From positions 1-52,697 of the forward strand of contig JAUYNR010000044.1 of NCBI GenBank assembly GCA_030698225.1: 52,697 bases of DNA, in the 5' to 3' direction. Shown here piece after piece: positions 45,997-52,697 of the stretch. Made by a program: the position numbers and the translations under genes. This DNA is from Oxalobacteraceae bacterium. Its GTDB lineage: Bacteria; Pseudomonadota; Gammaproteobacteria; Burkholderiales; Burkholderiaceae_D. The notes beneath the pieces are model-generated. The model saw nothing but the letters and a program-made list of their open reading frames with translations, was not told where the DNA came from and searched no databases. Every line of letters starts with the position of its first letter. The stretch's first letter is position 1.

Positions 45997-46545
45997 ATGA
46001 AAAAAATACTCGCAAGTCTTTTTCTCGGTGCCGTCGCTCTCGGTTTTGCCACAGCTGCACTCGCAGCCACCGACGAAGCGAAAGCCACCTATAAGGCAGC
46101 CAAAGACAGCGCCGCCGCGACCTATAAAGCGGCACGTACCCAATGCGATACCTTGAAGGGCAATCCGAAGGATGTCTGCATCGCAGAAGCCAAGGCGGCC
46201 GAAAAACGCAGCAAGGCGGAAGCGGAAGCCCAGTACAAAAACACCCCGAAAGAGCAGATGAAGGCGCGGGTTGTCGCTGCCGATGCCGACTATGATGTGG
46301 CCAAGGTGAAATGCAAGGCCGAAAGCGGCAATGCCAAGGACGTCTGCATGAAGGAAGCCAAGGCAGTGCACACCAAGGCAGTGGTCGATGCGAAATCCAG
46401 TGAAAAGATCGGCGAAGTGAAATCGGAAGCGAAGGAGGACAAGAGTGATGCCGATTACAAAGTGGCGATCGAAAAGTGCGACTCCTTAGCTGGCCCTGCC
46501 AAGGATGCATGCGTCGCAAGCGCAAAGTCGAAATATGGCAAATAA
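45997..46545 (+). CDS. Exported Lys/Ala-rich protein with three Cys-pair repeats
   Basis: This 182-residue protein has a Sec signal (MKKILASLFLGAVALGFATA, then ALAA). The mature part is helical and rich in Ala, Lys, Asp. Three spaced units share a C-x4-G-x2-K-D-x-C pattern: CDTLKGNPKDVC, CKAESGNAKDVC and CDSLAGPAKDAC. Each could close a small disulfide loop in the periplasm. Ribosome site AAAGGA favours ATG 45997 over a GTG 6 nt upstream. No named family is known to me. Confidence 0.88.
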   Translation: MKKILASLFLGAVALGFATAALAATDEAKATYKAAKDSAAATYKAARTQCDTLKGNPKDVCIAEAKAAEKRSKAEAEAQYKNTPKEQMKARVVAADADYDVAKVKCKAESGNAKDVCMKEAKAVHTKAVVDAKSSEKIGEVKSEAKEDKSDADYKVAIEKCDSLAGPAKDACVASAKSKYGK

Positions 46546-46657
46546 ATCCGCATAAAGGACCCTGCCAGCTCGTACCGTTCCATCAGTACCATGTATCCAG
46601 CTGTAAAAAAATCTGCCGATGCGCAGCTGTCGGCTTTAATAAGCATAGGAGGCTCAC

Positions 46658-46816
46658 ATGAGTATCGGAACAATCTTACTGATCATCCTGATCCTGATCC
46701 TGGTCGGAGCGCTGCCGAGCTGGCCCCACAGTCGAAGCTGGGGCTATTTCCCCAGCGGGCTGGTCGGCCTTCTGGTCGTGATTTTGCTCATCATGCTGCT
46801 GACCGGTCGGCTCTGA
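46658..46816 (+). CDS. DUF3309 family small membrane protein
   Basis: This protein of 52 residues starts MSIGTILLIILILILVGALP, followed by SWPHSRSWGYFPSGLVG and a second hydrophobic segment. The pattern of two membrane segments around WPHSRxWGYxPSG is the DUF3309 signature. A strong AGGAGG ribosome site precedes the ATG. Like its neighbours, it belongs to a group of small stress/envelope genes. Confidence 0.9.
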   Translation: MSIGTILLIILILILVGALPSWPHSRSWGYFPSGLVGLLVVILLIMLLTGRL

Positions 46817-46861
46817 AGCCGGCGCCAAACACGCTTCTAAACACCTGTGGAGGATGCACTC

Positions 46862-47416
46862 ATGAATACTTTCCCAAAAAAAACAATGCCTGTCCTGTTA
46901 AGCGCGCTGGTCGTCATCGTGGCGACAGGCTGCGCCTCCAAGGCGGGCACGTCGGACAGTGGCATGATGGAAGGCAAGTCGGACGGCATGATGGAAGGTA
47001 AGCCGGACGGCATGATGCAGGGTAAGCCGGATGGCATGATGCAAGGCATGCCGGGCGGCATGATGCAAGGCGTGTCCAGCGTCACGCTGGGCGGCAGTCA
47101 GGAAGTTCCGCCGGTCAACACCATGGCCAGCGGCAAGGGCGAGATTACCGTGTCGGCGAACAAATCGGTAAGTGGCAGCATCATGACCACAGGCATCGAC
47201 GCGAAGGCTGCCCATATCCATATAGGCGCTGCCGGCAGCAACGGCAAGGTCGTCATTGCGCTGGCAAAAAGCGCCGACAACCGATGGCTTGTCCCGGGCG
47301 GCGCGAAGCTGAGCGATGACCAATACGCCAGTTATATGGCAGGCAACCTGTACGTCAATATCCACAGCGCAGCCCATCCGGACGGCGAAATCCGGGGCCA
47401 GTTACGTCCGAAATAG
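46862..47416 (+). CDS. CHRD-domain lipoprotein with Met-rich tandem repeats
   Basis: This 184-residue protein has a lipoprotein signal (MPVLLSALVVIVATGC). Directly after it come about six degenerate eight-residue units of the type GMMQGKPD or GMMEGKSD, encoded by 24-bp tandem repeats at about 46963-47075. The C-terminal CHRD domain includes SGSIMTTGIDAKAAHIHIGA and NLYVNIHSAAHPDGEIRGQL. CHRD domains are known from chordin and bacterial surface proteins. The Met-rich stretch could bind copper or be oxidised, but this is speculation. Confidence 0.9.
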   Translation: MNTFPKKTMPVLLSALVVIVATGCASKAGTSDSGMMEGKSDGMMEGKPDGMMQGKPDGMMQGMPGGMMQGVSSVTLGGSQEVPPVNTMASGKGEITVSANKSVSGSIMTTGIDAKAAHIHIGAAGSNGKVVIALAKSADNRWLVPGGAKLSDDQYASYMAGNLYVNIHSAAHPDGEIRGQLRPK

Positions 47417-47786
47417 GCATCTTTTCAAACCGGCGGAGTATTGCTGCATGCGCGCTGTCGGCAATGCCGCCGAAGTGCAAGGAATCCAAAGCCAGCCAAT
47501 CTCCGGCTGGCTTTTTTCATGCCACACCCTACCGGACGCTCACCGATCGGCACCAAGCCAATCTGCTGATTGATTATGGTTGATTCGTAAGAAAATTCAC
47601 TGCAAGACCAAAGTTCCATCCAAGCCATCGGTTACCGGACTGCAGCTGCGGTGGCGAAATAAGCGACGATGGCGGCTGGATTGGCATAACATCTGCTTCA
47701 GCGGCGCTGCGCTCAGCATGCCGCCGGATCAGAGTCCAGCAAGCCCTTCATGTCACCGTCTGTCAGCCAGGAAAGAGAGCAATGCC
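47417..47786. other. 370-bp interval
   Basis: The interval contains the CHRD gene terminator (47488-47517) and otherwise nothing I can assign. A longer open frame here only extends the following gene upstream without a start signal. Confidence 0.5.
47488..47517 (+). terminator. Rho-independent terminator after the CHRD gene
   Basis: AAAGCCAGCC-AATCTCC-GGCTGGCTTTTTT gives a strong stem and a T-run, 72 nt after the CHRD stop. It closes the small-gene cluster. Confidence 0.9.
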
Positions 47787-48110
47787 ATGGATCATTACCC
47801 GGAACCACCATCCAGCGCGCAGGAACTGGATCTGTTGCTGCAGCAGATCGATGCAGGCGCAGGCAGCTTCGCCGCGCTCAGCGACGAACAGCGCGCCCAG
47901 CTGAAAACCGGCTTGAGCGAGGACTGGATCGCCGCCTATCTGGACAAATACCCGGTACCGGCGGCGCTCGATGCGGCGACCAGTGAATATCGCGCAATCG
48001 AAGCGGGGCTTCGCTACCCGAATCTGCCCGAAAATGTGCGCGCAGACATTTTGCTGGAGTTCAACGAGCACCACGGCGAGGGCGGCCCCGAACATTGGTC
48101 GACAGCTTGA
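47787..48110 (+). CDS. Hypothetical small helical protein
   Basis: This 107-residue, acidic protein starts MDHYPEPPSSAQELDLLLQQ, preceded by GAAAGAGAG. It contains DEQRAQLKTGLSEDWIAAYL and ends EHWSTA, and is probably all-helical. I recognise no family. No signal peptide or membrane segment. It lies 50 bp before the SRPBCC gene and may be transcribed with it. Confidence 0.65.
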   Translation: MDHYPEPPSSAQELDLLLQQIDAGAGSFAALSDEQRAQLKTGLSEDWIAAYLDKYPVPAALDAATSEYRAIEAGLRYPNLPENVRADILLEFNEHHGEGGPEHWSTA

Positions 48111-48159
48111 AACCCGGCCTCCGGCTTGCATATCGATACCTATTGACTACGCTATATTG

Positions 48160-48717
48160 ATGACGTACTTCCTCCTTTTTCTCGCGATCACCTGTACCGC
48201 ACTGGTATGGACCGGACCGCCAAACGGCAGCATCGAAGTCAGCGTCAAGCGCAAGCACAGAAAGGAGCGCATCTTGTTCGAGATACAGGCCAGCGGCCTG
48301 GTTCGCGCCACGCCGCAGCAGACTTGGGCGGTGCTGACCGATTATGGCCGGCTGCCCGAATTCGTGCCCGATCTGCTGTCTTCGAAACTGCTGTCGCGCT
48401 GCGGCGATGAAGCCATCATCGAGCAACTGGGCAGCATCGGTTTCATATTCGTGCGCCAATCGATTCATCTGGTGGTGCGCGTGACCGAAAATCCGTTCTC
48501 GACGCTCGACGTGGCGCTGGTGGCGGGCGACATGAAGCATTACGCATCGCGTTGGGAACTGGAACCGCTGGCGCAGGGCGCCGGCACCCGGATCGCCTAT
48601 CACGGCAGTCTGGAGCCGGATTTTTTCGTGCCCTTGCTGCTGGGCCGCGCGCTAGTGCAGATCGATGTGCAGAAAATGCTGGCGGCGGTGGTGGCCGAAA
48701 TCGAGCGCCGTTCCTGA
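48160..48717 (+). CDS. SRPBCC (START-like) lipid-binding protein
   Basis: This 185-residue protein has a short hydrophobic N-terminus (MTYFLLFLAITCTALVW), probably a signal or anchor, then a Coq10/polyketide-cyclase-like fold: ILFEIQASGLVRATPQQTWA, VLTDYGRLPEFVPDL, RWELEPLAQGAGTRIAYHG. It probably binds a hydrophobic ligand; function unknown. The ATG at 48160 was chosen to include the N-terminal segment. Confidence 0.85.
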   Translation: MTYFLLFLAITCTALVWTGPPNGSIEVSVKRKHRKERILFEIQASGLVRATPQQTWAVLTDYGRLPEFVPDLLSSKLLSRCGDEAIIEQLGSIGFIFVRQSIHLVVRVTENPFSTLDVALVAGDMKHYASRWELEPLAQGAGTRIAYHGSLEPDFFVPLLLGRALVQIDVQKMLAAVVAEIERRS

Positions 48718-48801
48718 ATTGCCCCTGCTGCCGCATTGCAGGATTTCACTTTGACGGCGCGACAGGATAGAATCGGCTGATCCAACTTTTCTGGCGCAAG
48801 C

Positions 48802-49137
48802 ATGCACAATCGGTTCTGGTACGTTCTTGGAGTGGCGTTGGCAGCGAGCCTGACGCTGTCTTCCTGTGACCGGCTGGGCCTCGCCGATCCGGCCAAGGAG
48901 GCGGCAAGCCGCGATGCGGAATCGAGCGCCACCGGCAGTGCCTGCCGTTACGCGGGGCGGGCGATTGAAGATTGTTTCGCGCTCAACCCCGATGCCAGGC
49001 GGGCTGCGGTTTTCAGCGGCTGGAAGGAAATGGACGGCTATATGCGCGACAACAAGATAGAAGTCGTCAAGCCGGAGCTGGCCCTGCCAGCGGCACAGAA
49101 AGCAGGCATTGCGCCGACGGAAGCGATTGTCGAGTAA
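48802..49137 (+). CDS. Hypothetical small lipoprotein
   Basis: This 111-residue protein has a lipobox-type signal (LAASLTLSSC, lipidated Cys at about 22) and a short mature part with CRYAGRAIEDCFALNP (two Cys, possible disulfide) and SGWKEMDGYMRDNKIEVVKP. I do not recognise a family. A periplasmic lipoprotein is likely. Confidence 0.75.
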   Translation: MHNRFWYVLGVALAASLTLSSCDRLGLADPAKEAASRDAESSATGSACRYAGRAIEDCFALNPDARRAAVFSGWKEMDGYMRDNKIEVVKPELALPAAQKAGIAPTEAIVE

Positions 49138-49211
49138 TCAGGACCGGTTGCTGCGCCGGGATCCAACAACGTGCAACAATTGCGCACCATCGGCCCACCT
49201 ATCGCAATCCC

Positions 49212-50138
49212 ATGATTGAACTCCCGCAAGACCACGAGCACGACACGCCGCATAAGCAGCAGGGCGCGCGGCGCAGCATCCTGGTCAGCGTCTGCGTCAA
49301 CCTGGTATTGACTGCGCTGCAAGTCACGGCCGGCCTGTTCGCCGGTTCGCAGGCGCTGATTGCCGACGGCATCCATTCCTTGTCCGATTTGCTGGCCGAT
49401 TTCGTGGTCCTGCTGGCCAGCCGGCACAGCAGCAAGGCCGCCGACGCCGACCATCATTACGGCCACTACCGCTACGAAAACGCGGCCTCGCTGGTGCTGG
49501 GCGGCCTGTTGCTGGCGGTCGGACTGGGCATGCTGTGGTCGGCCTTCGTCAAGATCGAATCGCCGCAAGCGATTCCGCAGGTCCACGTGGTCGCGCTGTA
49601 TGTGGCGCTGGGCGCCTTGCTGGCCAAGGAACTGCTGTTTCGCTACATGCTGGCGATTGCCAAGCGGCTGCGTTCCTCCATGCTGGTGGCCAATGCCTGG
49701 CATGCCCGCTCGGACGCGGCATCGTCGCTGGTGGTGGCGATCGGGATCGGCGGCAACCTGCTGGGTTTTGCACTGCTCGATCCGCTCGCCGCGCTGGTGG
49801 TCGGCCTGATGGTGACCCGGATGGGTGCCTCTTTTGCCTGGAATGCGTTGCACGACCTGATGGACCGTGCGGTATCGGTGCAGGAAATCGCCGCCATCGA
49901 ACAGACGCTGCGGCAGACGCCCGGCGTGTTGGGCCTGCACGACTTGCGCACGCGCCGGGTCGGCGACCTGGCCATCGTCGATGTGCATCTGGAGCTGGAT
50001 GCCGGCATGACCGTGGCGCAGGGCCACGATATCGCATTCGATGCGCACCAGCGCGTGATGGCGCGGCATCAGGTGCTCAATGTGATGACGCACGTCGATC
50101 CGGTCGTGCCAAAAGCCGTAACCGTCGCAGCCGGGTAG
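49212..50138 (+). CDS. Cation diffusion facilitator (CDF) metal exporter
   Basis: This 308-residue protein has a His-rich N-terminus (DHEHDTPHKQ), six membrane segments with the CDF metal site residues in DGIHSLSDLLADF and HARSDAASSLVV, and a cytoplasmic C-terminal domain (HDLRTRRVGDLAIVDVHLEL). It likely exports Zn, Co, Fe or Mn in exchange for protons; the metal cannot be named from sequence. The start at 49212 was chosen for the first family-like Met. Confidence 0.92.
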   Translation: MIELPQDHEHDTPHKQQGARRSILVSVCVNLVLTALQVTAGLFAGSQALIADGIHSLSDLLADFVVLLASRHSSKAADADHHYGHYRYENAASLVLGGLLLAVGLGMLWSAFVKIESPQAIPQVHVVALYVALGALLAKELLFRYMLAIAKRLRSSMLVANAWHARSDAASSLVVAIGIGGNLLGFALLDPLAALVVGLMVTRMGASFAWNALHDLMDRAVSVQEIAAIEQTLRQTPGVLGLHDLRTRRVGDLAIVDVHLELDAGMTVAQGHDIAFDAHQRVMARHQVLNVMTHVDPVVPKAVTVAAG

Positions 50139-50194
50139 CTTCCGCGGCCGTGGGCACGGCCGCCAGGATGGATCGCTAGCCGCAGCCGGGCAGG

Positions 50195-51031
50195 TCAGGT
50201 CCGGCGTTGCGCCAGCTGTTGGGTGGCGTCGGCCAGCGCGCCATACAGCGTGCCGGCTGCGCCATCCCAGGCCGCGACTGCGGCCTGCTGTTTGGCGACG
50301 GTGGCCAGATCGCCGCGCGCAATCGGCCCGGTCAGCGCCTGTTCCGGGCCGAGCCTGAAAATGTTGGCGAGGGTCTCTGCCACCAGCGGCTGCGCGATCT
50401 GGCGCGCCAGCTCGGGTTCGATGCCGGCGGCGCCGTATGCCCGCAGCGCGGTATCGATGATCGTGGTCAGGTAGTTGCAGGCGAACACCGAGGCCGCGTG
50501 ATACAGCGTCTTGGCGCCGGCATCGAGCGCCACCGGCCGGGCGCCGATCGCCAGCAAGGCCGGTTGCAACAGTTGCAACGCGCGCGCGTCGCCCTCGACG
50601 CCGCAGAAAGTGCCGGCAAATTGCTGCGCCACCGCCTCCGCATCGGCAAAGCTGCGTACCGGATGCAGGCTGGCCACTGCCGCACCGCAAGCCGCTGCTG
50701 CCGACAATGCTTCTGACGACAGCGCGCCGCTGCAATGAAACACGATACTGTCCGCAGCCAGCAAACCCCGTGCTGCCAGCGCCGCGCAAGCCGCCGCGAT
50801 CCGGTCGTCCGGCACGCCCAGCAGCGTGACATCGGCAATCCGCAAGTCTGCCAGATCGGCGCAGGCCCGGCCGGCGCCGACAAACGCGACCGCATCGCCG
50901 GCGCTGGCGATTGATCGGGTCAGCACGTCCTGCACCTGGAACACGTCATCGCGCGAAAACAAGCGCCCCAGCACGCGCCCGACACGGCCGCAACCGACGA
51001 TATTCAGGCTGGGTTTCAGATTTTCATTCAT
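50195..51031 (-). CDS. Rossmann-like DUF2520 domain protein
   Basis: This 278-residue protein has an N-terminal nucleotide-binding Rossmann fold (LNIVGCGRVGRVLGRLF) and a C-terminal DUF2520 helical domain, with FHCSGALSSEAL and ASLHPVRSFAD as in relatives of pyrroline-5-carboxylate reductase and ketopantoate reductase. A reductase activity is possible, substrate unknown. A 73-bp AT-rich element in the same orientation lies 12 bp upstream of its start. Confidence 0.88.
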   Translation of the reverse strand: MNENLKPSLNIVGCGRVGRVLGRLFSRDDVFQVQDVLTRSIASAGDAVAFVGAGRACADLADLRIADVTLLGVPDDRIAAACAALAARGLLAADSIVFHCSGALSSEALSAAAACGAAVASLHPVRSFADAEAVAQQFAGTFCGVEGDARALQLLQPALLAIGARPVALDAGAKTLYHAASVFACNYLTTIIDTALRAYGAAGIEPELARQIAQPLVAETLANIFRLGPEQALTGPIARGDLATVAKQQAAVAAWDGAAGTLYGALADATQQLAQRRT

Positions 51032-51042
51032 TTTTGGCTTTT

Positions 51043-51115
51043 AATATACCGCACTATGTATTTTTAATGACGCACAATATACGTGCGCATATTGTATTAA
51101 ATAACGGCATACTCC
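51043..51115 (-). repeat. 73-bp AT-rich element, copy 7
   Basis: Read on the minus strand from 51115 it begins GGAGTAT, with ATGCGCA in the block position, then ATTGTGCGTCATT, AAAAATACAT and GTATATT. It lies immediately before the minus-strand DUF2520 gene. Confidence 0.78.
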
Positions 51116-51155
51116 ATGTTTTATCATGTTGATATTCAAGTGACAGCTTCATGTC

Positions 51156-51479
51156 ATCGGTGGTTGTGTTGACGCTGTTTTTGACGTTAAGCCGTTGGGC
51201 CGCTGAAGACGCAGCCGTTTGTGTGCAGCGGAAAATGGATCAGAAATGAAGGCTGTCTGAGGTATAGCAGGGGTTTCGTGGGGCACTGCCCCGCGCCTGC
51301 GTTACGGTATCCGCTTGCAAGCGGATATGCGCCCTGCAAGGGCAGCGAGTTTCCTTCATTTTCCATTTTTTGCAGCACACAAACGGGAACCCCGCAGGGG
51401 CAAGTCTGCGGTCGCCTTTCTTTTGCTTACTTTTCTTTGGCGAAGCAAAGAAAAGTGAGTAGCCGTCGGGCTACCCCCA
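51156..51479 (-). repeat. Long dispersed repeat, copy B (about 320 bp)
   Basis: The complement matches the repeat at 26474-26871 along its length, from the CTTTGCTTCGCCAAAGAAAA hairpin through TATCCGCTTGCAAGCGGATA to AACAGCGTCAA, but lacks the internal block of about 95 bp. It ends right beside the IS4 transposase region. The two copies are in inverse orientation. Confidence 0.85.
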
Positions 51480-51648
51480 TACGCGCTAACCAAAAGAACC
51501 AGATCTCAGTTGGTCCGATTGATACTGTCGATTCTTTCGCGAAGGATCTCGCAGGAAACCGCGTATTTCACCCCATCGCGCTAGGCAGGCAAACAACGAC
51601 AAATAAGGATTGACTGCTGTAATCAGCAACCAATGCACGAATGCTGTT

Positions 51649-52697
51649 TCACGCCAGCGACAGCGGCGCTGATCTACTTTTTGTTTCGTGCTGCGTAGGT
51701 TCAACAGGGGAAAAATGATCGCCTAATGCGATCAACCGTTCTATCAAACAAGCCACAAATAACTTCCCTTGCAACCAGGCTTTCGCCCCTTCCGTATCTT
51801 TCTTTTTCAAGTATCCCAGCCCGAGTAAGGACTTCATTCTTTTGAACGCTAATTCAATCTGCCAACGATGTCGATATAACGCTAGTATCCCTTCGGCATC
51901 TAGTTCCTCCAAGCTCGTGACCACCACCACATACTCCGTCGCTTCTAGTGTCTCGGCATTGAATTTTTGCTGCTTTTTATTCAGGTATTGATGGTACTTG
52001 CGCTCGCTTTCAATGCGTTGCGCTTCATTCTTGCGATACGCACATACGCGTACCGCGACAGGTCCTTTCGTCCCTTGCAATATGGCCGGCCATTCTCCCA
52101 TTTTTCCACTCTGCAGAGTGCGTAAATGTGCCAACTGCACAAAGGGGTTTCCCTGTGCATCTGTCAATGGCAGACTCGCCAGATTCATCCGCACCAAAAC
52201 GTCGCCACCATGGTCAAGCACATGGTTGACCCCACGTCGATTGGCGAAGCCACGATCAGCCAGTATCACATCTCTTTTTTGTACGGCAAACCGGGTTAAG
52301 GATTCCCCCACTTTGCCACGCGTGACCTCCACTTGCTGACACCCCAGCGTGCTGATATCCATCGCATAATGCACGCGCCATGTCGAGGTAATGGCGCCGG
52401 GTTCACGTATGACGCTACCATCCACCGCGAGTATTCGCCTACCCAGTAACGCGGAACTCGTCATTATCGGTATTGGGCTTTCTTGTATCAATCGCTCACT
52501 CATCCAGCGTAGCCATTCTCCCGATTTATTGACGCGCTTTAGGAGCGATACATCGGATACCTCTGCTAAGTTTCCCGCGCGTGCACGCGCCACTGTTTCT
52601 CGCATTGAGCAACCATCACTGAAATACATCAGCAATACCCGCAATAAATTGTCTGGCCCTGTAAACTGCCGACCAAACTTTAACGCGCCTGATGTCC
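51649..52697 (-). CDS. IS4-family transposase (partial, runs off the window)
   Basis: The frame stays open to the window edge, so the N-terminus is incomplete; about 349 residues are visible. The DDE elements are ILAVDGSVIREPG (first Asp), VILADRGFANRRG (second Asp) and the IS4 signature YRHRWQIELAFKRMK, which fits the Y-(2)-R-(3)-E-(6)-K pattern exactly. Upstream residues LLRVLLMYFSDGCSMRETVA match the IS4 N-terminal region. No frameshift is seen, so the element may be active. Confidence 0.9.
   Translation of the reverse strand, partial: TSGALKFGRQFTGPDNLLRVLLMYFSDGCSMRETVARARAGNLAEVSDVSLLKRVNKSGEWLRWMSERLIQESPIPIMTSSALLGRRILAVDGSVIREPGAITSTWRVHYAMDISTLGCQQVEVTRGKVGESLTRFAVQKRDVILADRGFANRRGVNHVLDHGGDVLVRMNLASLPLTDAQGNPFVQLAHLRTLQSGKMGEWPAILQGTKGPVAVRVCAYRKNEAQRIESERKYHQYLNKKQQKFNAETLEATEYVVVVTSLEELDAEGILALYRHRWQIELAFKRMKSLLGLGYLKKKDTEGAKAWLQGKLFVACLIERLIALGDHFSPVEPTQHETKSRSAPLSLA

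Larger units (their letters stand above)
51032..51648. other. 617-bp intergenic interval
   Basis: It holds the AT-rich element (51043-51115), the long dispersed repeat copy B (51156-51479) and, from 51480, the end of the IS4 element without a gene. The inner terminal inverted repeat of the IS could not be found by eye because the other end lies outside the window. Confidence 0.5.

Overview
The window is GC-rich chromosomal DNA of a betaproteobacterium, most likely an Oxalobacteraceae-like member of the Burkholderiales. This is inferred from gene content and order (aglEFGAK with aglR, xdhABC/guaD/puuE purine genes, otsB-GH15-otsA), a YgiQ protein next to slyX, and many dispersed palindromic repeats. 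No species can be named from the sequence alone.

Layout. 1-862: decayed insertion-sequence ends lying against the 3' end of a tRNA-Arg(CCG) gene (863-938), which looks like the edge of an accessory insertion. 1.1-7.7 kb: two-heme cytochrome c, OmpA-like lipoprotein, a hypothetical protein, NYN-domain protein, VF530-like protein, YgiQ-type radical SAM protein, SlyX. 7.8-10.9 kb: first purine block, with a small oxidoreductase-like protein, a UraD-allantoate amidohydrolase fusion and PuuE; an AAA ATPase overlaps the puuE start. 12-17 kb: miscellaneous genes (hemerythrin, alpha/beta hydrolase, a small exported protein, a GGDEF protein) and a probable small non-autonomous element. 17.1-29.6 kb: a sugar region in which otsB-GH15-otsA converges on aglEFGAK, an alpha-glucoside importer plus GH13 alpha-glucosidase, with divergent aglR and three operator-like sites. 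29.8-36.8 kb: second purine block (guaD, xdhC, xdhB, xdhA), invaded by a REP-associated tyrosine transposase gene. 37-39.4 kb: wreck of a nucleoside-type (BMP family) ABC transporter. 39.5-51 kb: DUF3135, HDOD-GAF, EttA, DUF2721, patatin, a run of small envelope/stress-type genes (PRC-barrel, CsbD, exported Cys-repeat protein, DUF3309, CHRD lipoprotein), SRPBCC protein, CDF transporter and a DUF2520 protein. 51.6 kb to the end: an IS4-family transposase cut by the window edge.

How the parts work together. XdhABC, the UraD-AllC fusion, PuuE and GuaD cover several steps from guanine/xanthine to ureidoglycolate, in two blocks separated by the sugar genes. The usual nucleobase/nucleoside importer beside xdhA is broken. 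The agl operon imports and hydrolyses alpha-glucosides, probably under AglR; the ots genes make trehalose, and GH15 may turn over an alpha-glucoside.

The most unusual content is the repeat landscape. (1) Seven copies of an AT-rich 73-bp intergenic element share fixed internal spacing (GGAGTAT, then a CGCA-like block, then an AATAC...GTATATT inverted repeat). I know of no description of it. (2) GTAG-headed REP sequences, mostly as inverted pairs, with at least five different stems, include the likely cognate of the resident RAYT. (3) A CCCTCTCCC-type palindrome occurs about nine times. (4) A 320-400-bp repeat is present as two inverted copies 24 kb apart. Repeats in classes 2 and 3 encode the C-termini or stop codons of several genes (xdhB, xdhC, RAYT, slyX, the oxidoreductase-like protein). 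All calls come from reading the sequence by eye; no searches were run.
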